Below the pieces are notes generated by a model that was given only the letters and a program-made list of their open reading frames with translations, was not told where the DNA came from and made no database searches. A stretch of 41,966 bases of DNA from Myxococcales bacterium (GTDB taxonomy: Bacteria; Myxococcota_A; Polyangia; JAHFDS01). Location: contig JAHFDS010000019.1 in assembly GCA_023248855.1 (NCBI GenBank), positions 1-41,966 on the forward strand. Direction: 5' to 3'. How positions within the stretch are numbered: position 1 is the first letter of the stretch; each line of letters starts with the position of its first letter. Shown here piece after piece: positions 1 through 8,839 of this stretch. The position numbers were made by a program, and so were the translations under genes.

Positions 1-1305
1 CCCATCGAGCTCGCCGGCCGCCAGCTGATCCGCGCCCAGCTCCAGCTGCGCCGCCAGGGCGCCGTGCGGCAGCGCCGCGCAACGCTCGTGCTCCAGGACC
101 GCGTCGCGGCCCCGCCCGAGCCGCCGCATCATCGCGCCGAGCTCCAGGCAGGCCGGCAGGCTCGCCGGATCGAGCGTGGTCGCGCGGGTCAGCGCGGCCA
201 GGGCTCGCGCTTGCTCGGGCCCGGGCGACGAGGCCGACAGCACGCGGCCGAGCTCGTAGTGCGCCGCGGCATCCCGGGGCGCCAGCGCCACCGCGCGATC
301 GAGCTCACGCACCGCCTCGGGGCGGCGTCCCAGCTTGCCGAGGAGCGCACCCTTGCGGCGCAGGGCAGTGGCCCCGTCCGCCGCGGCGGAAGACAGCGTG
401 GCAGCACGATCGAGGTGGCCGAGCGCGGCCTCGTCGCGGCCGTTCGCGAGCTCGGCGTCTGCCGACAGCAGGAACGCTCGCGCCGCGCGTGGGTGTGCGG
501 CCCGGTAGAGCTGGGCCACCCGCGCCGCGTCGGCAGGCCGGCGCAGATCTCCCAGGTAGCAGCCGAGCACGGCCTCGAAGACCCGCGGTAGCTTGCCCGC
601 GAGGAGCCGCTCACCCAGCGCCGCGGCCGGCTTGCACTGACCCTGTGCGACCTGGCCCTCGACCTGGCAGGCCTGTGCCAGGGCCCGCTCCTGCGGCCGT
701 CCGAGCCGCGCCTCCGCGCGGGCACATGCCGCCACCGCGGCGGGCGCATCCGCCGCCGAGAGCAACGCCTGGCCCAGCCAGAGCATCACGTACGGCTCGA
801 TCTGGTGATACGCCGGCTCGTCCGGATGCTGGCCGAGGAAGGCCTGGCACGCGCTGGCGGCGCGCGCCGACACGTCCGCCTGCCCCGTCATCGCGTGCAG
901 CTGGCACAGGTGCAGGTTGGCCACGGCGTCCTTGGGCCGCACCGCGAGGGCGGCCTCGAGCTGGGCGCGAGCCTCTGCGAACCGGCGCAGCTTGAACAGC
1001 GCCACGCCGTGCCACGAGGCGAGCTCGCCCGCCTCTTCCCCCTGCGCCGCCTTGCCGCCCGCTTCCGCTTCGGCGACCGCGCTGGCAAAGTCCTTGAGCG
1101 CCAGGTGCGCGCGCACCTTGAGGATGCGTGCGCGCGTGTCCCTCGGGTTCTGGCGCAGCGCCTCGTCGCAGCGCTCCACGGCCTCGGCGGCCTTCATCTC
1201 CTTGAGCAGGCTCTCGCACTGATCCGCTCCATCGGCCCGCGCGCCGGCGAGCGAGGGCGCGAGCCACAGCCAGATCGACACGAATCGCAGTCCCGTCCTG
1301 CGCAA
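1..1305 (-). CDS. TPR-repeat protein with N-terminal signal/TM segment (3' end truncated by window edge)
   Basis: Minus-strand translation from TTG at 1305 (GGAGG just upstream): LRRTGLRFVSIWLWLAPSLAGARADGADQCESLLKEMKAAEAVERCDEALRQNPRDTRARILKVRAHLALKDF... TPR-like Ala/Leu-rich helices continue to the left edge with no stop. This frame is not in the supplied track because it is open at the edge. Confidence 0.75.
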   Translation of the reverse strand, partial: MRRTGLRFVSIWLWLAPSLAGARADGADQCESLLKEMKAAEAVERCDEALRQNPRDTRARILKVRAHLALKDFASAVAEAEAGGKAAQGEEAGELASWHGVALFKLRRFAEARAQLEAALAVRPKDAVANLHLCQLHAMTGQADVSARAASACQAFLGQHPDEPAYHQIEPYVMLWLGQALLSAADAPAAVAACARAEARLGRPQERALAQACQVEGQVAQGQCKPAAALGERLLAGKLPRVFEAVLGCYLGDLRRPADAARVAQLYRAAHPRAARAFLLSADAELANGRDEAALGHLDRAATLSSAAADGATALRRKGALLGKLGRRPEAVRELDRAVALAPRDAAAHYELGRVLSASSPGPEQARALAALTRATTLDPASLPACLELGAMMRRLGRGRDAVLEHERCAALPHGALAAQLELGADQLAAGELDG

Positions 1306-1372
1306 GTTGCCTCCGCCAGCTCCGAGAGCGACTGACGACCCCTGCGAGTCGCGGCCGCTCAGGCTTTCCTGG

Positions 1373-1409
1373 TAAGATGCTAACGGAGCCTGCTCACCTC
1401 GGGTGAGCA
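1373..1409 (+). promoter_or_regulatory. Putative -10 (TAAGAT) followed by a perfect 8-bp inverted repeat TGCTCACC-TCG-GGTGAGCA
   Basis: TAAGAT at 1373-1378; palindrome at 1391-1409, directly upstream of the GGGGGG-containing RBS region and ATG 1423. No convincing -35. Confidence 0.4.
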
Positions 1410-1422
1410 AAAGGGGGGCCCA

Positions 1423-3453
1423 ATGACGCGTGAGTCGTTGCGGGTGTGCCTGGCGATCGCCGCCGGGGCGCTTGGTATCGCGAGGCTCGCGGCTGCCGCG
1501 CCTGCGCCGGAAGCTCCGGGCGAGGGCCAGCCGCCGGAGCTCTCGGTCGACGAGATGCTGCTCTACACGCAGACCTCGGTCGCGGCCAAGAAGCCGCAGA
1601 CCACGCGCGACGCACCCGGCATCGTCACCATCGTGACGCGCGACGAGATCCAGACCTCCGGGGCGCGCGATCTCATCGACGTCCTGCGGCTCGTGCCCGG
1701 CTTCTTCTTCGCGCTCGACGTGCAGGGGGTGGTGGGCTTCGGCATGCGCGGCAACTTCGCGCACGAGGGCAAGATCCTCCTGCTCGTCGACGGGCAGGAG
1801 ATGAACGAGATCGACTACTCGACGATGCCGCTCGGCCACCACTTCCCGATCGAGCACATCCAGCGCGTCGAGGTCATCCGCGGCCCTGGATCGGCCATCT
1901 ACGGCGGCTACGCCGAGCTCGCGGTGGTCAACGTGGTGACGCGCTCGGGCGAGGAGCTCAAGGGAGCCTCCGCGGCCGCCTACTACGGGCAGACACCTGG
2001 GGGCCTGGCGCGGCGCGGCCTGTCGCTGTCCATGGGCCAGAAGGCGGGAGACGTCGAGGTCAGCTTCGCGGGACTCCTCGGCCAGGGCAATCGCAGCGAC
2101 CAGGACTTCGTGGACCGCATGGGCGCCTCGTACAGCCTCGAGGGCCAGTCGGCGCTCGATCCACGGTGGGTGAACCTCGGCGTTCGCTGGCGGGAGCTGC
2201 GGCTCCGGCTGATCGGCGACGGCTACAAGATGACCACACGCGACGCCTTCGGCGAGCCCGAGGCGCAGGCCTTCGAGATGGGCTTTTCTGGTTTCTACAG
2301 CGAGCTGTCGTACGCGCTCAAGCTCGGCAAGACCTTGACCGTGACGCCGCTGTTTTCTTACAAGCGCCAGTACCCCTGGCGCGTACCCGATCAGCGCTCG
2401 GTGCTCTACACCGAGCGCTACGTCGAGCGCGTCCGCGCCGGCGTCACGACCTCGTACGACGTGCTCGAGCCGTTGAACCTCCTTTTCGGCGTCGAGGGCT
2501 ACCAGGACACGGGAAAGGTGACCAACCCGGACACCATCGGCATTGGCCTGCAGACGGACAACGGCAATGGGCGCCTCCGCGTGCGCTACCAGAACTTCAG
2601 CACGTACGCGCAGGCGCTCTACCAGGGCGTCGTCAACGTCACCGCGGGGGCCCGCTACGAGGCGCACAGCGAGTACGGAGACTCCTTCGTGCCCCGGTTC
2701 GCGCTCACCAAGGTGTACGGCCCCGTGCACGGCAAGCTGCTTTTCTCGCGCGCCTTCCGTGGGCCGGGCATCCAGAATATCCGCCTCAACAACGCCATCA
2801 AGCCCGAGCGGACGACCGTGTTCGAGGCCGAGGCGGGCGTCCAGCTCGGGGAGTACGTGTTCCTCGCCGCCAACCTCTTCGACATCACCATCGACGATCC
2901 CATCGTGTACACGTCCACCACCGACGCCTCGGGCGGGCTGGTCGAGCAGTACGCCAACCTCGAAAAGACCGGCAGCCGCGGGGTCGAGGTGGAGGGCCGC
3001 CTGCGGCATTCCCGCGTGCAGGCCACGCTCGGCTACTCGTTCTACAGCGCGGCGGGCAAGAACAAGGTCGTGCCCTACGAGGTGCCCGGGAATTCGAGCC
3101 AGCTGCTGGCCGCCCCTCAGCACAAGCTGACGCTGTCCTCGAGCGTCAAGATCGTCGGCGGGCTCACCGCGAACCCCTCCATGATCGTGATGTCGGAGCG
3201 CGCCTACGTCTCGTCGCTCGGCGACGACATGGGGGCCCCGAAGACCATCGGTAGGCTCGATGCGGCGCTGCTCCTGAACCTGTACTTGCTGTATCGCGAT
3301 CTGGGCCTCAAGGGCCTCGACCTCGGCGCCGGCGTGTACAACCTGCTCGACCAGCGGGTGCCCTTTCCGCAGGCCTACGCGGCCGACCACAACCCCTTGC
3401 CCTCGCAGTCCATCGAGGTGCTCGGCAAGCTCAGCTACACGCTGGGCTTCTAG
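1423..3453 (+). CDS. TonB-dependent outer-membrane receptor with plug domain
   Basis: 676 aa; signal peptide; plug-like APGIVTIVTRDEIQTSGARDLIDVLRLVPGFFF...ILLLVDGQEMNE...IQRVEVIRGPGSAIYGGYAELAVVNVVTRSG; C-terminal beta-barrel ending in F. Confidence 0.9.
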   Translation: MTRESLRVCLAIAAGALGIARLAAAAPAPEAPGEGQPPELSVDEMLLYTQTSVAAKKPQTTRDAPGIVTIVTRDEIQTSGARDLIDVLRLVPGFFFALDVQGVVGFGMRGNFAHEGKILLLVDGQEMNEIDYSTMPLGHHFPIEHIQRVEVIRGPGSAIYGGYAELAVVNVVTRSGEELKGASAAAYYGQTPGGLARRGLSLSMGQKAGDVEVSFAGLLGQGNRSDQDFVDRMGASYSLEGQSALDPRWVNLGVRWRELRLRLIGDGYKMTTRDAFGEPEAQAFEMGFSGFYSELSYALKLGKTLTVTPLFSYKRQYPWRVPDQRSVLYTERYVERVRAGVTTSYDVLEPLNLLFGVEGYQDTGKVTNPDTIGIGLQTDNGNGRLRVRYQNFSTYAQALYQGVVNVTAGARYEAHSEYGDSFVPRFALTKVYGPVHGKLLFSRAFRGPGIQNIRLNNAIKPERTTVFEAEAGVQLGEYVFLAANLFDITIDDPIVYTSTTDASGGLVEQYANLEKTGSRGVEVEGRLRHSRVQATLGYSFYSAAGKNKVVPYEVPGNSSQLLAAPQHKLTLSSSVKIVGGLTANPSMIVMSERAYVSSLGDDMGAPKTIGRLDAALLLNLYLLYRDLGLKGLDLGAGVYNLLDQRVPFPQAYAADHNPLPSQSIEVLGKLSYTLGF

Positions 3454-3656
3454 ACCGCTACCGGGTTGAGCGGATCGTGCGAATCGCGAGATCGCCGGCT
3501 TCGGCGTGCGCAGAGCCCATGCGGCGGCGGTCTGTGTTTCCCCCCACTCCGCGCTCCGTGAGGCCCCGGTCGCGCCCTTGGGGGTGGCCCTGCGGGCGCG
3601 AACCGCTGGCGGTCGGGATGGTCATGATCACTTCGACGTGAAACGAGGCGAGACCG

Positions 3657-4616
3657 CTACCGGGGCAGCACCGGGGGCGGGCCAGATGGGGCGCGCAGGA
3701 GCTCTGAAGGCGGTACGGTCGGGAGCTTGACGGGGGCGCCCGCCGCGGCGCGGTCGGGCAACGGCAGCAGCAGGATGGGCAGAAGGGGCATCCTGCGTCC
3801 CGCGACCATCGCGCGCCGGAGCAGATCGACGTCTCCCGTGGCACGAAAACCTGTGATGCCCATCGGGGCGAAGGTGGCGCCGGCCAGCGCCGCGGCGACC
3901 CGGGGGGCGTGCGTCGCGCCCCGCGCCGAGCCTCCTTGCGCGAGCACGAGGCCCGGGATCCGCATGCCGCGCAGCAGGATCTGGAGCTCGGGGCTCGCCG
4001 CGCGCATGCGCTCGAAGAGCTCGAGGTAGCCCATCAGATACTCGGTCTTGCCGAGCTTGTGCATCGCCGCGGCCGACAGCGAGTCCGGGACGGGCACGCG
4101 GCGCAGGGCCCGAGCCGCTGGATCGCCGTCGAACAGCACGCTGTCGATGAAGCTCTGCGTCGCCTTGCCGTAGCGCGGGTGCACGAGGCGACGATCGGCG
4201 AGGCGCGCGCGCTGCGACGGCGAGCCGAGCAGCACCGGCTGTAGCTCGGTGGACCCGCCGATCACGGCCGTCGCCAGCGGTCGCAGCGTGGGCAAGGACA
4301 GCAGGACCGGCGACTCCACGAGCACGAAGTCGGCCTCGCCGAGCGCGCGCTCGAAGTCGACCAGGGCGCCGTAGGTGCGCCCCTTGACCGGCACGCCGAG
4401 CGTGATCGAGAGCTTCGAGGCGATCTCCTGGACCAGTCGACCGCGCTCGTCCGGCTTGACGGGGACGCCGGGCAGGTAGCTCGAGAACACCAGATCCTCG
4501 GCCTGCGCCAGCGCTGGCAGGGCGAGCATCAGGAGCGCGCCCAGGAACCCCGCGTGAGTGGTCGACCGCCGTCTCCGATGCGCGCGCCCACCCATTCTCT
4601 GCCACCGTACCGCCAC
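3657..4616 (-). CDS. PhnD-like periplasmic substrate-binding protein
   Basis: 319 aa; signal peptide (LLMLALPALAQA) then EDLVFSSYLPGVPVKPDERGRLVQEIASKLSITLGVPVKGRTYGALVDFERALGEADFVLVESP, resembling the PhnD/phosphonate-binding periplasmic fold. Confidence 0.6.
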   Translation of the reverse strand: MAVRWQRMGGRAHRRRRSTTHAGFLGALLMLALPALAQAEDLVFSSYLPGVPVKPDERGRLVQEIASKLSITLGVPVKGRTYGALVDFERALGEADFVLVESPVLLSLPTLRPLATAVIGGSTELQPVLLGSPSQRARLADRRLVHPRYGKATQSFIDSVLFDGDPAARALRRVPVPDSLSAAAMHKLGKTEYLMGYLELFERMRAASPELQILLRGMRIPGLVLAQGGSARGATHAPRVAAALAGATFAPMGITGFRATGDVDLLRRAMVAGRRMPLLPILLLPLPDRAAAGAPVKLPTVPPSELLRAPSGPPPVLPR

Positions 4617-4717
4617 CAGCCGAGGCCGCGCAACGGGATGCCTACGTCTTTGTCTTTACCCAATTCGATCGCAAGAACCGGAGTGTGGGCCGCGGACGGG
4701 CCCGCTATGAAAGATCC

Positions 4718-5434
4718 ATGAGCAAGTACATGCTGATTCATGGCAGCTGGCACGGCGCCTGGTGCTGGTTCAAGGTCGCGCCGCTCCTCAGGTCGTTCGG
4801 CCAGGTGGTGGTGCCGAACTTGCCCGGGCGCGGCCGAGACCCGGCCCGGCCCCACTTCGTCACGCTCGGCCGTATGGTCCGGAGCGTGGCGAAGCTGCTC
4901 GATCGACGCGAGCCCACGACGATCGTGGTCCACAGCCGCTACGGGGTGCTCGCGACGGCGCTGGCCGAGGCGCACCCGGAGGCCGTGCGGCGGGTGATCT
5001 ACCTCGCGTCGTTCATGCTCCCGAACGGGCAATGCGTCGCCGAGCGGTTCGCCGGGGACCTGGACTCGTTCATCGGGCCCCACGTCGAGGTCGACCGCCT
5101 CGGCGCGTGGGACCGGCTCGCGCCGGCGGCGTACGTCGAGGGCCTCTATGCCGACTGTGCCGCTGAGGACATCGCCCTCGCCGAGGCGCTCCTGTGCAAG
5201 GAGCCGTCGCTGCCTGCTCTCGCACGCGTCCGCACGACGGCAGAGCGGCACGGGCGGGTGCCAAGCGCTTACATCAAGCTGACGCGGGACCGGGCCGTCT
5301 CGCCGCGACTCCAGGACCAGCTCATCGAGGCCGGGCGGCCCGAGCGCGTCGAGTCCATCGACGCGAGCCATTCGGCGTACTTCTCGCAACCCGAGGCGCT
5401 CGCCCGGGCCATTCGCCGAATGGACGGGCGATGA
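4718..5434 (+). CDS. alpha/beta hydrolase (plant methylesterase/hydroxynitrile-lyase-like)
   Basis: MSKYMLIHGSWHGAWCWFKVAPLLRSFGQVVVPNLPGRG...TTIVVHSRYG...SHSAYFSQPEALARAI; the HG oxyanion region and C-terminal His motif are typical. Confidence 0.75.
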   Translation: MSKYMLIHGSWHGAWCWFKVAPLLRSFGQVVVPNLPGRGRDPARPHFVTLGRMVRSVAKLLDRREPTTIVVHSRYGVLATALAEAHPEAVRRVIYLASFMLPNGQCVAERFAGDLDSFIGPHVEVDRLGAWDRLAPAAYVEGLYADCAAEDIALAEALLCKEPSLPALARVRTTAERHGRVPSAYIKLTRDRAVSPRLQDQLIEAGRPERVESIDASHSAYFSQPEALARAIRRMDGR

Positions 5435-6549
5435 GATCCGCGAAGCGAAGAGCCCGGCGTGCGGCGGCTCCTCGGGCCCCAGCGGCCGCGCGCGCAGCTG
5501 CGGTGCTGGCCGATCCGCGGTGGCAGCGCGTCCGTGCGCGCGACGCGTCGGCGGACGGCAGCTTCGTCTACGCCGTCCAGACGACGGGCGTGTATTGCCG
5601 GCCGTCCTGCGGGTCACGACGGGCAAGGCCGGAGAATGTGGAGTTCCACCGCAATGCGGCCGCGGCGGCGGGGGCAGGATTTCGCGCTTGCAAGCGGTGC
5701 GCGCCGGACGGGCCGTCGCCGAAGGACACGCAGGCGGCGAAGATTGCCGCGCTCTGCCGGATGCTCGAGGCCGGCGACACGGTCCCGCGCCTGAAGGACC
5801 TCGCCGCCGCCGCGGGCCTGAGCCTGTTCCACACGCAACGCCTCTTCAAGGCCGTCACGGGCGTCACTCCACGGGCGTACGCCGCGGCGCGCCGCGAGGC
5901 GCGTGTGCGCGAGGAGTTGCGGTCACCCGCCACCACGGTGACCGCGGCCATCTACGAGGCCGGCTACGCGTCCTCGGGGCGCTTCTACGAACGGTCCAAT
6001 CAGCTGCTCGGGATGACGCCGACGAAATACCGAAGCGGCGGCGCGAAGGTCGCGATCCGGTTCGCGATCGGGGATTGCTCGCTCGGCGCCATCCTGGTCG
6101 CCGCCACCGAGCGCGGAGTCTGCACCATCGGGCTCGGTGACGACCCGGAGGCGCTCGTGCACGACCTCGAGCGGCGGTTTCCCCACGCAGAGCTCGTCGG
6201 TGCGGACGTGGCGTTCGAGGCGCTCGTCGCCAGGGTGGTCGGCCTCGTCGAGCAGCCCGGCGTGGCCGCGGGACTACCCCTCGACATCCGAGGAACCGCA
6301 TTCCAGAAGCGTGTGTGGAAGGCCCTCGCCGGCATCCCCGCGGGCCAGACGCGGTCATATTCCGAGGTCGCCGCCACGATCGGCGCGCCGCGAGGGGCGC
6401 GCGCGGTGGCGAGGGCGTGCGCTGAAAATGCGCTGGCGGTCGCGATCCCGTGCCATCGCGTCGTGCGCACGGACGGGGATCTGTCCGGGTACCGATGGGG
6501 CGTGTTCCGCAAGCGCGCCTTGCTCGAGCGGGAGGCGCGGGCGACGTAG
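5431..6549 (+). CDS. ada: Bifunctional Ada: DNA phosphotriester/O6-methylguanine methyltransferase and AraC-type regulator
   Basis: N-terminal Zn Cys cluster (GVYCRPSC...FRACKRCAPDG), AraC HTH, C-terminal AIPCHRVVRTDGDLSGYRWG active site. ATGA overlap with the preceding gene. Confidence 0.92.
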   Translation: MRSAKRRARRAAAPRAPAAARAAAVLADPRWQRVRARDASADGSFVYAVQTTGVYCRPSCGSRRARPENVEFHRNAAAAAGAGFRACKRCAPDGPSPKDTQAAKIAALCRMLEAGDTVPRLKDLAAAAGLSLFHTQRLFKAVTGVTPRAYAAARREARVREELRSPATTVTAAIYEAGYASSGRFYERSNQLLGMTPTKYRSGGAKVAIRFAIGDCSLGAILVAATERGVCTIGLGDDPEALVHDLERRFPHAELVGADVAFEALVARVVGLVEQPGVAAGLPLDIRGTAFQKRVWKALAGIPAGQTRSYSEVAATIGAPRGARAVARACAENALAVAIPCHRVVRTDGDLSGYRWGVFRKRALLEREARAT

Positions 6550-6566
6550 CGGGGCGGCCGGCAGCC

Positions 6567-6585
6567 CCGGGAATTTGCTTCCCGG
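6567..6585. terminator. Hairpin after ada (CCGGGAA-TTTGC-TTCCCGG), possible terminator
   Basis: Perfect 7-bp stem 18 nt after the ada stop; no following T tract, so weak. Confidence 0.3.
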
Positions 6586-6619
6586 CCAGGGGGTTACTAT
6601 CGTCAAGGTGGGGCGTGAA

Positions 6620-7564
6620 ATGCGTGTGCTGCTGGTCCTCGCGGGGTTGTTGGGGCTGACAGGCCGCTCCGCGGCCGCGGCCGACTCTGCCAAGGCAGAG
6701 CTCCTGAGCTCGTCCGCGGACGTCCGGAAGCTCTGCGCGGCCCTGCGGCCCGATGGCGATCCGCGGGTACGTCCCACGGAGGAGGTCGCCCGTGGCCGGC
6801 AGCGTGCCGAAGCGGCGGCACGCCGTCGTGAGCTGCTGCTGTCGAGCTACGTGACCGACGTGCCCGCATCAGGCTGGCTCCTGCGCGAATACGATGACGA
6901 GACGCGCCGGCTCGAGCCCGAACTCTCGCGCTCGCTGCGCCTCGGTGACGGCGTGGATCTCTCGCCCCTTTTGGGCGAGGACGACGACTTTGGCTGGCCC
7001 CTTTCGCCCGAGCAGGCCGAGCACCTCGCCAAGGAGCGCGCCAAGGGGGCGCTCTCGTTGCGGGTCGCCTACCGGCTGGCGCAAAGTGAGCTGTCCCCCG
7101 ATCCGTGCGTGCGCGTCTCGGGTGGGCGCGTGCTGCGGCTCCGCATCGAGCCGAGCGGCGTGGCGGCCGTGGGACCGGATGGCAAGGTGCGCGTGGCGAT
7201 GGGCTCGCTGCAGCTCGAGGTGGGGCCGAGGCCCGCGGACGCGCCCGAGGTCCGCCTCGGGCGCCTGGCGCTCCCTCCTGGTCGTAGCCTCGAGGCGTGG
7301 ACGGCCGCCGCCCAGGGCCTCCATGCCGCCCTCCGTGAATGCTACGAGCAGGGCCTGCGCGGAAATGCCATGTTGCGCGGCTCGCTGGTGATGGGCCTTT
7401 CGGTCACCAGCGACGGCAAGGTGGAGCGCGTGAGGACCGAGATCGATGCGCTCGGCGACGAGGCGGTCGCTGCCTGCGTGCACACCAAGCTGCGCGGCGC
7501 GGCCGGCTTCCCGCACCGGGCCACCAACCTCTCGCTCCCGGTGTTCTTCAGCGCCCGCGAATGA
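6620..7564 (+). CDS. Secreted protein with AgmX/PglI-like (TonB C-terminal-like) C-terminal domain
   Basis: Signal peptide MRVLLVLAGLLGLTGRSAAAADS; C-terminal LRECYEQGLRGNAMLRGSLVMGLSVTSDGKVERVRTEIDALGDEAVAACVHTKLRGAAGFP...LSLPVFFSARE. Confidence 0.6.
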   Translation: MRVLLVLAGLLGLTGRSAAAADSAKAELLSSSADVRKLCAALRPDGDPRVRPTEEVARGRQRAEAAARRRELLLSSYVTDVPASGWLLREYDDETRRLEPELSRSLRLGDGVDLSPLLGEDDDFGWPLSPEQAEHLAKERAKGALSLRVAYRLAQSELSPDPCVRVSGGRVLRLRIEPSGVAAVGPDGKVRVAMGSLQLEVGPRPADAPEVRLGRLALPPGRSLEAWTAAAQGLHAALRECYEQGLRGNAMLRGSLVMGLSVTSDGKVERVRTEIDALGDEAVAACVHTKLRGAAGFPHRATNLSLPVFFSARE

Positions 7565-7577
7565 TCCAGGTGCGCCC

Positions 7578-8837
7578 GTGATCAGACTGGCGTTCCTCGG
7601 GGCCCGCGCCGCCGAACGGCCCTTCCTGAGCGGCGCCGATCGGGTCCGCATCGGTCGCGACGCGGCCACCAACGATCTCGTCATCGACGATCCCTCGATC
7701 TCGCTCCGGCATTGCCAGCTCGAGCGCACGCCGCCGGACACCTACCTCATACGCGACCTTGGCTCCGCGAACGGGGTCGTGATCGGCGACCGCCGCGTCG
7801 AGGCCGATCGCCTGGTCGGCGGCGACCGGCTCAGGCTCGGCGAAACGCAGCTCGAGGTGGCGCTCGGGCGCGCACAGGTGCGGGTCCTGGCCGGACCGCA
7901 GGCGGGCAGGGTGCTCAAGCTCGAGGCGGAGCCGCTGACCTTTGGCGCGGGAGAGGACAACTCCCTGGTCCTGGCCGATCCCGGGGTGGCGGACTATCAC
8001 GCCGCCTTGCTCATCCTGCCTTCGGGTTATGAGCTTCGCGACAACACCGACGGCGGGGGCCTCGTGGTCAACGAACGGGCGGTCTCGCGGGCCATCCTCG
8101 CGCCGGGTGACACCTTCCACCTCGGCGCCTCCCGCGTGAGGTTCGAGGTCGTGACCGATCCGCGACCGGCCGCCACGCTCTTGGCTCCGCCCTCCTTGCT
8201 CGAGCCCGCCCAGCCCCCGGCGCCGGCCGACGACACGCCCCAGCTCGTCTTCCTCGAGGGGGTCCGCGCCGGCGCCTGCATGCGGCTCGGAGACGTGGTC
8301 TGGTTCGGCCGCAGTGAGGACAGCACGGTCCAGCTCAACGACGTCCTGGTCTCCGGCAAGCACTGCGCGATCCGCCGTCAGGGCCGGGAGTATCAGCTCG
8401 AGGACGCCGGATCGACCAACGGCACGGTGCTCAATGGCCACCGGTTGCGCGAGGGTCGCGTCCTGCGGCCGGGCGACCGGATCGGCATCGGCACCACGCT
8501 GATCGAGTTCCGCGGCGGCGGGCCGGCCGGCCCCACTGCGGCCCTGGGCGCCACGATGTCCGCGACGCCCCCGGGCTCGATCCCGCCGAGCCCCCAGGCG
8601 CCTGCTCGGCAGGCAATCTCCACCAGCAAGGTCCCGATCCTCCCGGCGGTGGAGGCCTCGGTGCTGTCTCAGAGCTCCGAGGGTCGCGCCCTCGCGTCGG
8701 CCATCGGGTACGGCTCCTTCGCCAAGCCCTGGCGTCCGGCCTCGTTGCTCGGCGCCTCGAGCGCACGGCTGGTCTCCGCGATGGTCCTGTTCGCCGCGGC
8801 GATCGCGCTGGTCGCGCTCAGCCTGCCGCGACGCTAA
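7578..8837 (+). CDS. Multi-FHA-domain protein (two clear FHA, one degenerate) with C-terminal TM helix
   Basis: FHA1 DRVRIGRDAATNDLVIDDPSISLRHCQLE...RDLGSANGVVIG; FHA3 FGRSEDSTVQLNDVLVSGKHCAIRRQG...LEDAGSTNGTVLNG; degenerate FHA2 between them; TM near the C-terminus. Confidence 0.85.
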   Translation: MIRLAFLGARAAERPFLSGADRVRIGRDAATNDLVIDDPSISLRHCQLERTPPDTYLIRDLGSANGVVIGDRRVEADRLVGGDRLRLGETQLEVALGRAQVRVLAGPQAGRVLKLEAEPLTFGAGEDNSLVLADPGVADYHAALLILPSGYELRDNTDGGGLVVNERAVSRAILAPGDTFHLGASRVRFEVVTDPRPAATLLAPPSLLEPAQPPAPADDTPQLVFLEGVRAGACMRLGDVVWFGRSEDSTVQLNDVLVSGKHCAIRRQGREYQLEDAGSTNGTVLNGHRLREGRVLRPGDRIGIGTTLIEFRGGGPAGPTAALGATMSATPPGSIPPSPQAPARQAISTSKVPILPAVEASVLSQSSEGRALASAIGYGSFAKPWRPASLLGASSARLVSAMVLFAAAIALVALSLPRR

Positions 8838-8839
8838 CG

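Noticed and set aside
1446-3254. 602-aa plus ORF overlapping the TonB receptor
   Set aside because: Out-of-frame, Arg/Ala-rich translation; the 1423-3453 frame has the plug-domain motifs.
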